64,000 nucleotides of DNA from Pseudoxanthomonas sp. SE1. Its GTDB lineage: Bacteria; Pseudomonadota; Gammaproteobacteria; Xanthomonadales; Xanthomonadaceae. Shown piece after piece: positions 53,017 to 61,799 of this stretch. Position numbers and translations under genes: made by a program. The DNA is taken from NCBI RefSeq assembly GCF_029542205.1, contig NZ_CP113783.1, positions 3,897,001-3,961,000 of the forward strand, read 5' to 3'. Numbering within the stretch: position 1 is the stretch's first letter; every line of letters begins with the position of its first letter. The notes beneath the pieces were generated by a model. That model did no database searches and was not told where the DNA came from. It saw nothing but the letters and a program-made list of their open reading frames with translations.

Positions 53017-53555
53017 CTCACTTCCTCCGTCCTTGGCGCTGAGTTACCACAAATTTCCGAGAATTGTTACGTATTAGACCTGCAAGGCTTCGGCGGGCAG
53101 CTCACGAAAGCTGGCGCGGCAGTTTGGGCTTGCCCCCCTGTTGGAGGCTTTACGAATGCGACGGTCCTTCGCCGGAGCCGGCAGGCCGGATCGAGCCCCC
53201 GCCCCCCCCCTCGCCGCTTGACCCCGGTGACGCCTGCTTTCGAACAGAAGCGGATATCTACCGGCCTGAGCTGAGCCGTCCGGCGAACTGGGTTCGGCTC
53301 GGACTAACTTCTAGGCCTTAGGCGCGGTTGAGGGGACCACCATAGTTTGTGTTCCTCCAGCCACCATAGTTGGTGGGCTCCTTACAGACTTTGGCCTTTC
53401 GCTCACCAGTCTGGGCGCCGGCATCACGGGGTCGATATCCGGTTCCTCCGCGATCCTTGCCTGATCCTGCGACTGCCGTCCTTGCCCCGTTCCATCCCCC
53501 TGCGCGCTGCGTAGACTCGCTTTCATCCCCACCGCATGTCCCACAGGCGCTTCCC
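53017..53555. other. Non-coding stretch with degenerate repeats
   Basis: No supported gene. It includes a degenerate copy of the accessory palindrome (about 53235-53258) and an imperfect hairpin GAGCCG..CGGCTC near 53270-53310. Two direct repeats, CCACCATAGTTTGT and CCACCATAGTTGGT, lie near 53337 and 53361. On the minus strand the latter read as tandem NYGG codons at the tail of a frame with no start in a plausible gene. Composition turns host-like near 53400, the probable right edge of the island. Confidence 0.45.
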
Positions 53556-54464
53556 ATGCCCGATACCGCCCCTGAGCTCGATGACCGCGTCCGCGAACTG
53601 GCCGGGCTGATTGAACGATCCACCGGCCAGGACGGCTTCCACACCACCGCGATCCCGGCGCTCAACTTCTCGCGGCTCAGCGCCCCGATGGCGCTGCCGA
53701 TGCGCGGCGTGCAGGAAGCCGCGCTATGCCTGATCGTGCAGGGCGCCAAGCGCGCGATCCTGGCCGACGAGGTCTACGAGTACGACGCCAGCCGCTTCGT
53801 GGTGGCCTCGGTCGACCTGCCGGTGACCGGCCAGGTGACGGAAGCCTCCTCCGAGGCGCCCTACCTGTGCCTGGTGCTGAAGCTGTCCTCCGCCACCATC
53901 GCCGAGATGGTCACCGAGGCCGAGTCGGCGAAGACGCCACTTCCACCACCGTCGCGCGGCCTGTTCCTGCAGCCCAGCAGCATGGAGATGCTGGATGCGG
54001 CCATCCGCCTGGTGAAGCTGCTCGACACGCCGCACGACATCCCGCTGCTCGCACCGCTGGTCGAACGCGAGATCCTGTACCGCGTGCTGTGCAGTCCGCA
54101 GGGCGCGATGCTGCGCCACATCGGCATCGCCGACAGCCAGGGCCAGCGCGTGGCGAAGGCGATCCACTGGCTGCGCCAGCACTACGCCAAGCCCCTGCGC
54201 ATCGACCACATCGCCCGCGAGGTGCACATGAGCGCCTCGGCGCTGCACCACCACTTCAAAGCCGTCACCGCGATGAGCCCGCTGCAGTACCAGAAGCAGT
54301 TGCGCCTGCAGGAAGCGCGTCGGCTGATGCTGAGCGAAGTGATGGATGCCGCCAGCGCCGGCCATCGCGTTGGCTATGAGAGCCCGTCGCAGTTCAGCCG
54401 CGAGTACAGCCGCATGTTCGGCGCGCCGCCGGTCCGCGATGTGGAGCGCCTGCGCAACCTCTGA
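53556..54464 (+). CDS. AraC family transcriptional regulator
   Basis: 302 residues from ATG 53556; the frame opens earlier at 53370 but includes non-coding sequence. N-terminal AraC_N-type domain (about 30-170) with AALCLIVQGAKRAIL and RFVVASVDLPVTGQV. C-terminal double helix-turn-helix: LRIDHIAREVHMSASALHHH and the second motif AGHRVGYESPSQFSREYSR. It belongs to the group with an arabinose-type cupin variant found by many proteobacterial regulators of SDRs and oxidoreductases. Its target is not evident; the next gene downstream is DUF3016. Confidence 0.9.
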   Translation: MPDTAPELDDRVRELAGLIERSTGQDGFHTTAIPALNFSRLSAPMALPMRGVQEAALCLIVQGAKRAILADEVYEYDASRFVVASVDLPVTGQVTEASSEAPYLCLVLKLSSATIAEMVTEAESAKTPLPPPSRGLFLQPSSMEMLDAAIRLVKLLDTPHDIPLLAPLVEREILYRVLCSPQGAMLRHIGIADSQGQRVAKAIHWLRQHYAKPLRIDHIAREVHMSASALHHHFKAVTAMSPLQYQKQLRLQEARRLMLSEVMDAASAGHRVGYESPSQFSREYSRMFGAPPVRDVERLRNL

Positions 54465-54572
54465 CGGGCGTGGAAACACGGGCTGAACGCCGCCTTTGCA
54501 GACCCGGCTCTGACGTTGCCGCGCCCGCAGAGCAGGCGCACACTCGAATGTGACACCTACCGAGGAACGGCC

Positions 54573-55145
54573 ATGAAGACGCCTGCCCTGTTGCTCACCG
54601 CCATCGTCGCGCTGGCGACCGCCGTGCCCGGCATGGCACGCCAGAAGAACGTCACCGACCCCGACATTCCGCGCAGCCTGCCGGCCGAAGGGGGCGCTGT
54701 CAGCGTGAGCTGGACTGATCCCGCCGGGTTCAGCGAAATCAAGTACAGCGGCAACCGCTGGGAAGCCGAACGCGGCAGCTGGGTCACCGACCTGGCGAAG
54801 TACCTCCGCGATGAGGCCGGCCAACAGCTTGCCCGCGGCCAGACCCTGGACATCGTGATCACCGACATCGACCGTGCGGGCCGTTACGAGCCGACGGTGC
54901 GCCCCGGGATGGACGACATCCGCATCGTGAAGGACCTCTACCCCCCGCGCATGACGCTGAACTTCACCCTGAAAGGGGCAGACGGCCAGGTCGTGGCTGA
55001 GGGCGAACGCAAACTGGTCGATCATGGGTTCCTGATGGGCCCCAATCTCAACAACAACGACAACCTGCGCTACGAGAAGCGCCTGATCGACGATTGGCTG
55101 CGCAAGGAGTTCCGGAACGGCCAGGCCGTCACTTCCACGCCCTGA
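54573..55145 (+). CDS. DUF3016 periplasmic protein
   Basis: 190 residues with a cleavable signal peptide (TPALLLTAIVALATAVPGMA) and the DUF3016 core: VSWTDPAGFSEIKYSGNRW, WVTDLAKYLRDEAGQQLA and LDIVITDIDRAGRYEP. It ends with RMTLNFTLKGADGQVVAEGE and the YEKRLIDDWL tail. ATG 54573 has GAGGA upstream. The family is common in Xanthomonadales and has no assigned function; the conserved DID-x-AG segment suggests binding of a metal or glycan. It is probably monocistronic. Confidence 0.87.
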   Translation: MKTPALLLTAIVALATAVPGMARQKNVTDPDIPRSLPAEGGAVSVSWTDPAGFSEIKYSGNRWEAERGSWVTDLAKYLRDEAGQQLARGQTLDIVITDIDRAGRYEPTVRPGMDDIRIVKDLYPPRMTLNFTLKGADGQVVAEGERKLVDHGFLMGPNLNNNDNLRYEKRLIDDWLRKEFRNGQAVTSTP

Positions 55146-55199
55146 CCCCGCACCATCGCATGTGGCCCCCGCATCGATCCGGTGCGGGGCCTTTCGGTT

Positions 55200-56000
55200 T
55201 CAGCCTTCCGGTTCGTGCGGGTACACGGCTGCCACATTGCATTGCACGCGCATACCCATGCGCGCCGACCGCCGCGGATCATCGGCGAACGCGAGCGCCG
55301 GATCCCCGGCATCGAAAAGGCTGCCACCACCGCTGTCCTGGGCGATCACGCGATCACCGGGATTACCGCAGATCAGGCCGATGCCCACGCCGGACCGGAA
55401 GACGATGGCCGGCGCCGAATCCAGATCGGGACACGTCTGCGCCAGCTCCACGCGGTAGTAGCGATGACCGCCGGAGCGGCGTGGCGAGAGTTCCACCAGC
55501 ATGCCCTTGCTGTCCTCCGACCATGCACGCAGGTAGCGCGGGTTGAAACAGAAACTTGGCGAGCCCGCGAAACCCTTGCGCTGCGGTGCACGCACCTGCA
55601 CGGTCTCCAGCGTCTTAACTTCGTCGTCCGCACGCCGGATGGACGCCTCGCGTGCCATCGCGGCGTAGGCACGCGCATCGATCCGCTCCACCCCGGCCAC
55701 GGCACAGACCGAAGCACCAATGCGGACGAACTCGTCACCCGCACCACAGACCCAGCCCTCGTGGGCGAGCAGCACGGCGCTCGCTTCGCCTGCACCCGGG
55801 CAATCTCCGTCCAGCGTGATGCGGAAACGCTGGCCATCCTGTCCCTGCACCGCAAGCTGGCGGGACGAGGCCTGCCGCACTTCGGACATCTGGCGCGCAT
55901 CGAGGCAGCCGGGGGCGGGCGGCACTCGCTGCGCCAGTGCAGGTATCGCCGCCATCAGGAGCAGCAGCGCCCACCCGGCCCGTGAACAAGACAAGCGCAT
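55200..56000 (-). CDS. Secreted hypothetical protein with two internal repeats
   Basis: 266 residues with a signal peptide ([14 protein letters not shown]). The mature part holds two similar Cys-containing halves. The first is near 32-110: [42 protein letters not shown]. The second is near 155-250: [49 protein letters not shown]. The halves resemble DUF6491-like domains. The even number of Cys in equivalent places suggests disulfides in the periplasm. Function unknown. Confidence 0.75.
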   Translation of the reverse strand: MRLSCSRAGWALLLLMAAIPALAQRVPPAPGCLDARQMSEVRQASSRQLAVQGQDGQRFRITLDGDCPGAGEASAVLLAHEGWVCGAGDEFVRIGASVCAVAGVERIDARAYAAMAREASIRRADDEVKTLETVQVRAPQRKGFAGSPSFCFNPRYLRAWSEDSKGMLVELSPRRSGGHRYYRVELAQTCPDLDSAPAIVFRSGVGIGLICGNPGDRVIAQDSGGGSLFDAGDPALAFADDPRRSARMGMRVQCNVAAVYPHEPEG

Positions 56001-56100
56001 CCGTGCCTACCTCCCTGAAACCGATCCGGATGGTAACCCAGGCTTGCAGCATGGCGATCGCGGCACCATATCGGGGCCATCTTCCCGCGGAGTGCCCATC

Positions 56101-56568
56101 ATGACGACCTTCGACCTGTCGCCCCCCACCGACGCGCAACGCGAGCGCCTGATAGCGGACCTGAGCGACGAGGAGCGCCGCGTGCTGCTGAACCATGGGA
56201 CGGAGGCGCCGTTCTGCGGCGTCTTCCTCGACAACAAGCAGGACGGCGTCTACACCTGTCGGCTGTGCGGGCTGCCGCTGTTCCGCTCCAGCGCGAAGTT
56301 CGACTCCGGCACCGGCTGGCCGAGCTTCTTCCAGCCCGTGGACGAAGCGCATGTCGGCCGTATCCGCGACAGCAGCTACGGCATGGTCCGTACCGAGATC
56401 GTCTGCGCGCGCTGCCACAGCCACCTGGGCCACGTGTTTCCCGATGGTCCGCCGCCGACCGGCGAGCGCCACTGCCTGAATTCGGCCTCGCTGGCGTTCA
56501 CGCCCAATGGCGAAGCGTTGCCCGACCTGCTCCAGCGTGGTGGCGCGGAAGCGCAGCCCGCCGGCTAG
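56101..56568 (+). CDS. msrB: Peptide methionine-(R)-S-oxide reductase
   Basis: 155 residues; reduces the R-epimer of methionine sulfoxide in proteins. The zinc pairs CRLCG and CARCH are present. The substrate-binding segment is [11 protein letters not shown], and the catalytic Cys sits in [11 protein letters not shown] with the upstream [17 protein letters not shown] signature. ATG 56101 has GGAG nine bases upstream. No MsrA domain is fused. It is a cytoplasmic stand-alone repair enzyme. Confidence 0.95.
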   Translation: MTTFDLSPPTDAQRERLIADLSDEERRVLLNHGTEAPFCGVFLDNKQDGVYTCRLCGLPLFRSSAKFDSGTGWPSFFQPVDEAHVGRIRDSSYGMVRTEIVCARCHSHLGHVFPDGPPPTGERHCLNSASLAFTPNGEALPDLLQRGGAEAQPAG

Positions 56569-56656
56569 CCGCCCGCTGCTGTCACAAGACCGGCACATGA
56601 CGGCGGTAGCCTGACCGTCACCCAACCGTCTCCCGGCTGCCGCACGGGTGCAACAC

Positions 56657-57712
56657 ATGCCGCTGCCCGCCGATCCCGAAGCGCCTGCGTCGCCCTTTGC
56701 CGGACTGCCCGCCGCACTCTGGCTCTATCGTTTCGATGCCGAAGGCCGGGCACGGATACTGAATGCGGCGAAGTGCGGGCCCGACGCGCTGGATGCCTTC
56801 GCGGATGGCTGGCACTGGCTGCACCTGGACCTGAGCGACGCACGCAGCGCGCAGGTGGTCGCGATGCTGCCGATCCCGGACGACGCGCGCACCGCATTGG
56901 TGTCGCCCGATACCCACGTCAACCTGCAACTGGAAGACGATGCCGCGCACGGCGTATTCGTCGACTGGGTGCACCAGCGAGGCGTCGATCTCGCGGTCGA
57001 GGGCCAGCTGCGTGGCGACGATGGCATCGGCTGGCTGCACTTCGCCGCGACGCCGGGCCTGCTCGTCACCGCACGGCGGCAGGCACTGCGCTCGGTCGAG
57101 GCGGCACGCCGCGGCATGGCGGGCGGCATGCGCGCCGGTTCCCCGGTGCGCTTGCTGGAAGTGATCGCCGACCATTTCGCCGACACGGTGGAGCGCAGCA
57201 GCGACAGCCTTTCCGTGCGACTGGACCGGATCGAGGACCGCGTGCTGGCCGACAGCATCGGCGAAGAACGCCGCGACCTGGCGCAGCTGCGCCACCAGAC
57301 GGTCCGCCTGCACCGCCCGCTCACCGCCATGCGGCGCGTGCTCAAGCAGTTCGAGCAGCGCCACCCCGCCGACGCCGAACACGAACTTCTGCCCGCCGTC
57401 TCGCGCCTCAACCAGCGCTTCGACGACCTCGATGGCGATGTAGGCACGCTGCAGGAACGCGCGCGCCTGCTGCAGGATGAAGTGGCCGCGAAGCTGGCCG
57501 AACGCACCAACCGCCATCTCTACGTGCTCTCGATGATCACGGCCTTGCTGCTGCCGCCCAGTCTGGTGGCCGGTATCTTCGGCATGAACCTGCCCGGTCT
57601 GCCGTTCGCGCACGGGACGCATGGCCTGGTGTTCGCGCTGCTGCTGGGCGCGGCCTCCAGCGTGGCGGTCTATCTGATGTTGCGGCGCATGGGCGTGGCG
57701 CGGTCGACCTGA
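56657..57712 (+). CDS. CorA/ZntB-type divalent cation transporter
   Basis: 351 residues. A cytoplasmic alpha/beta funnel domain (about 1-250) leads to long helices (TAMRRVLKQFEQRHP, RARLLQDEVAAKLAERTN). Two C-terminal membrane segments follow: LYVLSMITALLLPPSLVAGI and LVFALLLGAASSVAVYLML, with the diagnostic FGMNLPG loop near residue 309. The pattern is closest to ZntB (zinc) rather than CorA (magnesium). A GTG at 56648 is an alternative start. It follows msrB by 88 bp. Confidence 0.87.
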   Translation: MPLPADPEAPASPFAGLPAALWLYRFDAEGRARILNAAKCGPDALDAFADGWHWLHLDLSDARSAQVVAMLPIPDDARTALVSPDTHVNLQLEDDAAHGVFVDWVHQRGVDLAVEGQLRGDDGIGWLHFAATPGLLVTARRQALRSVEAARRGMAGGMRAGSPVRLLEVIADHFADTVERSSDSLSVRLDRIEDRVLADSIGEERRDLAQLRHQTVRLHRPLTAMRRVLKQFEQRHPADAEHELLPAVSRLNQRFDDLDGDVGTLQERARLLQDEVAAKLAERTNRHLYVLSMITALLLPPSLVAGIFGMNLPGLPFAHGTHGLVFALLLGAASSVAVYLMLRRMGVARST

Positions 57713-57823
57713 GCACGCGCGGGAGGACCCGAAGCCCCGACACGCACGCCACCCGACACGATGAAGCATGTCCGGCACGCGCCGCATCGATGGGCAGAGC
57801 TCACCGGCGCCCACGTTTCTGCG

Positions 57824-57846
57824 GTCGGGGCTGAAGCCCCTCCTGC
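57824..57846 (-). repeat. REP-type element, inverted relative to 59326
   Basis: TCGGGGCTGAAGCCCCTCCT, almost identical to the complement of the element at 59326-59353. The two flank the three-gene operon between them. Confidence 0.8.
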
Positions 57847-57866
57847 ACGGGTATCCTAGCGGCCTG

Positions 57867-58640
57867 ATGACGCTGCCTTTCCGTACCGCCACCCGCTATG
57901 TCACCCCGCTGCGCGAAGGCGGCTCGATGCCGGCCGTGGTCGAGGCCGACGACGACGGCCTTTATGTGCTCAAGTTCCGCGGTGCCGGCCAGGGACCCAA
58001 GGCGCTGGTGGCCGAACTGATCGCCGGCGGCCTGGCGAAAGCGCTGCAGTTGCCGATGCCGGACCTGGCACTGATGGAACTGGATGCCGACCTGGCGCGC
58101 ACCGAAGGCGACCCGGAAATACAGGACCTGATCAAGGCCAGCGCCGGGCTCAACCTGGCCATGGACTACCTGCCCGGCGCGGTGAATTTCGATCCCGTGG
58201 CCGAACAACCGGATGCGGACCTCGCCTCGCGGATCGTGTGGTTCGATGCCTTCATCAGCAACGTGGACCGCACCGCACGCAACACCAACCTGCTGATGTG
58301 GCACCGGCGGCTGTACCTGATCGACCACGGGGCGTCGCTGTACTTCCATCATGGCTGGGACGGCGACGTGTCCGGCGCCGGCAAGCCGTTCCCGCTGATC
58401 CGCGACCACGTGCTGCTGCGCTGGGCCTCGCGCCTGGCGGACATCGATGCGGCCATGGCGGCGCACCTGCCGGATGCCGTGATGGCGGGAATCGTTGCCG
58501 AGGTCCCCGACGCCTGGCTGCAGGGACCGGACAGCTTCGGCGATCCGCCGGCACAGCGCGCGGCCTACACCGACTACCTGATCCGACGCCTGACACAGCG
58601 GGACGCGTTCGTGCAGGGGGCGATCCATGCGCGCGCATGA
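57867..58640 (+). CDS. HipA-like kinase
   Basis: 257-residue protein with the HipA C-terminal kinase-like pattern: TPLREGGSMPAVVEADDDGL, LYVLKFRGAGQGPKALVAEL (Lys), NRTARNTNLL in the form VDRTARNTNLLM (catalytic loop), and YLIDHGASLYFHH (metal Asp). It lacks the full HipA N-terminal domain and a HipB partner. The partner here is the overlapping DUF3037 gene, a recurring pairing. ATG 57867 is chosen; an upstream frame from 57768 crosses the REP element. Confidence 0.83.
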   Translation: MTLPFRTATRYVTPLREGGSMPAVVEADDDGLYVLKFRGAGQGPKALVAELIAGGLAKALQLPMPDLALMELDADLARTEGDPEIQDLIKASAGLNLAMDYLPGAVNFDPVAEQPDADLASRIVWFDAFISNVDRTARNTNLLMWHRRLYLIDHGASLYFHHGWDGDVSGAGKPFPLIRDHVLLRWASRLADIDAAMAAHLPDAVMAGIVAEVPDAWLQGPDSFGDPPAQRAAYTDYLIRRLTQRDAFVQGAIHARA

Positions 58641-59034
58641 CACCTACGACTATGCGGTGATCCGCGTGGTACCGCGCGTGGAACGCGAAGAGTTCGTCAA
58701 CGTCGGCGTCATCCTGTCGTGCGAACGCGCGGGATTCCTGGAAGCGCGCATCGAACTGGACGAAGCCCGCCTGCAGGCCCTCGACGCCACGCTGGACATC
58801 GAGTCGCTGCGCCGCCACCTGGACACCATCCCGGCCATCTGCCGCGGCGGCGAAGCGGCTGCGCCGATCGGGCTGCTGCCGCCGCGCGCCCGCTTCCACT
58901 GGCTCACGGCGAAGCGGAGTTCGATCATCCAGACCTCGTCCGTGCACATGGGCCGTTGCGGCGATCTTCCCGCAACGCTGGAGCACCTGATGGATCGCAT
59001 GGTGCGGCCACCGAAAGCAACTGCGCCGCGATGA
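58627..59034 (+). CDS. DUF3037 protein
   Basis: 135-residue protein that overlaps the HipA-like gene by 14 bp. It has the DUF3037 pattern: DYAVIRVVPRVEREEFVNVG and VILSCERAGFLEARIELDEA. Family function is unknown; genes of this family are regularly next to HipA-like kinases, so it probably is a substrate or partner of the kinase. It is followed without gap by the DUF4031 gene (ATGA overlap). Confidence 0.85.
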   Translation: MRAHDTYDYAVIRVVPRVEREEFVNVGVILSCERAGFLEARIELDEARLQALDATLDIESLRRHLDTIPAICRGGEAAAPIGLLPPRARFHWLTAKRSSIIQTSSVHMGRCGDLPATLEHLMDRMVRPPKATAPR

Positions 59035-59330
59035 GCGTCTACGTGGATGACGCCGTCACCCTGTGGCGCGGCCGTCGCTGGGCACACATGATGGCCGACA
59101 CGCTGGAAGAGCTGCATGCGATGGCGGAACGGTTGGGTATGCCGCCCCGCGCCTTCCAGGACAAGCGCAGCGGGGCGCACTACGACCTGACCGAAGAACT
59201 GCGCCAAGAAGCATTGCGGCTCGGCGCCATTGCCATTTCCCGCCACCGCGACCGCGAACAGGTCCGCGCGATCATCCGTCTCGCGCGTTCGCAATGGAGC
59301 GGCGCGGCAGACGGCGAACGCTCCCTGTAG
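59031..59330 (+). CDS. DUF4031 protein
   Basis: 99 residues starting MSVYVDDAVTLWRGRRWAHM, the DUF4031 hallmark, followed by LHAMAERLGMPPRAFQDKR and a YDLTEELRQEALRLGA helix. Function unknown. The start codon overlaps the DUF3037 stop (ATGA), so the three genes from 57867 are a coupled operon. A REP element begins inside the last codons. Confidence 0.87.
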   Translation: MSVYVDDAVTLWRGRRWAHMMADTLEELHAMAERLGMPPRAFQDKRSGAHYDLTEELRQEALRLGAIAISRHRDREQVRAIIRLARSQWSGAADGERSL

Positions 59331-59353
59331 GAGGGGCTTCAGCCCCGACCGCA
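59326..59353 (+). repeat. REP-type element TGTAGGAGGGGCTTCAGCCCC
   Basis: A GGGGCT-TC-AGCCCC-centred palindrome preceded by TGTAGGA, overlapping the DUF4031 stop. Its inverted copy lies at 57824-57846. Confidence 0.8.
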
Positions 59354-59410
59354 CCCCTGCTGGGGCCGACGCCATGAAGGCGCCGGAGAAGCCCGGCCCC
59401 GCGATCTGCG

Positions 59411-61240
59411 TCAGAGCTGTTGCGCCTTGCCGCTGCGGATGGCGTCGTCCAACAGGCGCTTCACTTCACGCTGCATCTGTTCCGTGGCGGCCACCTGCCT
59501 GCGGCTCAGCGCTTCCTGCTGCCGTGCGAGCGGCTCCTGCTGCCGCGAAAGGACTTCCTGCTGGCGCGCCAGCGCTTCCTGCTCCTGTGCGAGCGCGTCC
59601 AGGCGGCGGTCGATCTCCGCATCGCTGGCACGGCTGCCCTGCAGCGCAGCCGACGCGCGTTCGGTGGCGATGGCGGCCATCTTCACCCCCAGTTCGCCCT
59701 GCTTCACGCCCAGGTCCCCCTGGCGCTCGCCGAGCGCACCCTGCTGTTCGCCGAGCTTGCCCTGTTGTGCACCCAACGCCTCGACCGGCGCATGCGCGGC
59801 CTTCACGCGCTGCACGGTGGCGGCATCGCGCAGGATGTATTGCTTGCCGTCCTCGCGTATCCACAACACCGGCGCCTTGCCCTGCTGCAATGTCCTGGCG
59901 ATGCGGATGTCGTCGCTGTGCCCGGCCATGGTCACCTCGTTGTCCTGGATCAGCACGTAGGCGTCGCCATCGCGTGCGCCGCCGATGCTCCATGTGCCAC
60001 GCATCGGGGGCGGTGCGGGCGGAGTGGGCGCCGCCGGTGCGCGCACGCGGGGCGCCGCAGGGGGTGCCGGCGGTGCCGGCATGTCGCCCGCTGCCGCGAC
60101 CACGACGGCACGCGGGGCAGCCACGGGCGTCGGCGCGGCTACCGGATCGGCCTGCGCGGCGATCACGGGTGCCGCGACGGGCGTCGCTGCCACCGGCACT
60201 GCGGTGGCCACCGGCGTGACCGGGGTGCTGCTGGCGATCACGCGATAGGGCACCACGCCCAGCAGCACGATGCCGACGGTGACGGCCAGGGCGCTGGTGC
60301 GCAGGGGGGAAGCAGTGTGCTGCAGCATGAGCAGTCTCCTCTTGAGGATGCGGAATGTGGGGGAGGCGCCGGCCAACGCCGGCGAGGGAGCGGTGGAAAC
60401 GCCCAGCTTCACCAGCAGGCGCCCGTAATCGCGGGGAGCGTGGCGCTCGTCCGCGAGCACGGCGGCATCGCAGGCGACTTCACGCGCCAGGCTGTATTCG
60501 CGTGCCGCGAAGTGGGCGACGGGGTGGAAGAAGAACAGGTGCTGCGCCAGTGCCGGCATCCACGCCCACCACAGGTCGCGACGCTGCAGATGGGCCAGTT
60601 CGTGATGCAGCGACATGCGCAGGTCGTCAGCATTCATGCGGGCCAACGCGGCGGCAGGCAGCATCAGGACCGGTCGCCACGGCCGCGCGAGTTGCGGCGA
60701 ATCGATGTCGTCGCTGACCTGCAACACCGGCAAGGCCCGGATGCCGAGATGGCGACCCAGCGCGTGGTATTCCTCGCGCGCCTGGCGATCCCGGCACGGC
60801 CGAGCGCGCGCGATCTGCCGCCGCAGTTGCCACGCCTGGCGCACCGTGTTGGCCAGCATCACCGCCACGCCGGCCAGCCATGCGATCAGCAACAGCACGC
60901 CGGCATCGAGGGATGCCTCCTGCGCGAACGCCGCCGAAGGCACGACGGGCTCCGTCGCGCCCGCCGCGGCGAACGCAGGTAAGGCCTCCCCAGACGCGAC
61001 CATCGCCACCTGCGCCGTGGCGGGCTCCGCCGGCAACAACGGCAGTGCGACGGGAGCGTGCCACACCAGTCCGACCACCATCTGCGCGGCCACCAGCCAC
61101 CATAGCCAGGCCCGCGTGCGCGCATCCAGGCGCGGCAGGTAGCGGCACAGCGCCCAGACCAGGGCTGCGAGCAACAGCGACTGCATGCCGACGCCGAGCA
61201 AGCGGGAAAGCAGGTTGTCCGCCAAAGCGACGAGATCCAT
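59411..61240 (-). CDS. M56 (BlaR1/MecR1-like) membrane metallopeptidase
   Basis: 609 residues. N-terminal membrane segments (about 18-34, 45-62, 113-132) and the zinc motif LHHELAHLQRRDLWW (HELAH at 213-217) with the downstream FHPVAHFAAREYSLAREVACD. A further membrane segment lies near 310-330. Instead of the penicillin-binding sensor domain of BlaR1, the C-terminal half has a Pro/Ala-rich linker. Two arrays of short repeats follow (QQGALGERQGDLGVKQGELG and the LARQQEVLSRQQEPLARQQE series). It is coupled to blaI (gap 1 bp), so it should sense an envelope signal and cleave the repressor. Confidence 0.87.
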   Translation of the reverse strand: MDLVALADNLLSRLLGVGMQSLLLAALVWALCRYLPRLDARTRAWLWWLVAAQMVVGLVWHAPVALPLLPAEPATAQVAMVASGEALPAFAAAGATEPVVPSAAFAQEASLDAGVLLLIAWLAGVAVMLANTVRQAWQLRRQIARARPCRDRQAREEYHALGRHLGIRALPVLQVSDDIDSPQLARPWRPVLMLPAAALARMNADDLRMSLHHELAHLQRRDLWWAWMPALAQHLFFFHPVAHFAAREYSLAREVACDAAVLADERHAPRDYGRLLVKLGVSTAPSPALAGASPTFRILKRRLLMLQHTASPLRTSALAVTVGIVLLGVVPYRVIASSTPVTPVATAVPVAATPVAAPVIAAQADPVAAPTPVAAPRAVVVAAAGDMPAPPAPPAAPRVRAPAAPTPPAPPPMRGTWSIGGARDGDAYVLIQDNEVTMAGHSDDIRIARTLQQGKAPVLWIREDGKQYILRDAATVQRVKAAHAPVEALGAQQGKLGEQQGALGERQGDLGVKQGELGVKMAAIATERASAALQGSRASDAEIDRRLDALAQEQEALARQQEVLSRQQEPLARQQEALSRRQVAATEQMQREVKRLLDDAIRSGKAQQL

Positions 61241-61241
61241 G

Positions 61242-61637
61242 TCAGCCCTCCTTACGCCGGGATTGCAGGCTGGCGACCATCGCTTCCAGCTCCGCCAGTT
61301 CGTCGTCGCTCACCTCGGTGCGTTGGGACATCCACGCCACCCACGGCGACAGCGAGCCCTGCAGCGTCTTCTCGACGAAACTGCCGACCGCATGCCGCAT
61401 CACTTCATTGGACTGCGCGACCGGCGCGTACCGGTACACGCCCTCCACCTGGCGGCGCCGCAGGTAGGCCTTGGCGCGCAGGCGCTCCATCATCGTGAGC
61501 ACCGTGGAGCGGGCCAGACCGCGGGCTTCGCCGAACGCGGCCGCCACTTCGCCCACGCTGGCCTCGCCGTGGTCGGACAGGTGTTGCAGCAGCGCCAGTT
61601 CCTGGTCGCCGATGGACTTGCGGGCCTTGCCGGGCAT
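61242..61637 (-). CDS. blaI: BlaI/MecI/CopY family repressor
   Basis: 131-residue winged-helix repressor: IGDQELALLQHLSDHGEASV, VAAAFGEARGLARSTVLTMMERL and YRRRQVEGVYRYAPV-like wing (RRRQVEGVYRYAP). The C-terminal dimerisation helices hold the site usually cut by the partner peptidase. The stop is followed at once by the M56 peptidase gene, whose ribosome-binding site lies in the blaI tail. A double dyad operator is 13 bp upstream of the start. Confidence 0.9.
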   Translation of the reverse strand: MPGKARKSIGDQELALLQHLSDHGEASVGEVAAAFGEARGLARSTVLTMMERLRAKAYLRRRQVEGVYRYAPVAQSNEVMRHAVGSFVEKTLQGSLSPWVAWMSQRTEVSDDELAELEAMVASLQSRRKEG

Positions 61638-61649
61638 GGGATCGCCTTG

Positions 61650-61694
61650 TGACTACAGTTGTCGTCAACATGCCCGTGACGACAACTGTAGTCA
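61650..61694. promoter_or_regulatory. Double BlaI-type operator
   Basis: Two 17-bp arms form a perfect inverted repeat separated by 11 bp. Each arm is itself a dyad (GACTACAGTTGTCGTC, then GACGACAACTGTAGTC) matching the BlaI-box type GAC-N-ACA-NN-TGT-N-GTC. It lies between blaI and the divergent motA. Confidence 0.85.
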
Positions 61695-61799
61695 ACCCTG
61701 CCGAAGGTCATTCCCGCGCATCGGCCGACGGGCGGTCGCGGCTCAAGAAACCGGTGGTCAGGCCGATCCTTGGACAACCCCACCGTGTGTGCGCTCGCC

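Noticed and set aside
53318..53749. A 143-codon minus frame ending in NYGG repeats
   Set aside because: Most of it mirrors the AraC gene; the tail repeats are too short to support a gene.
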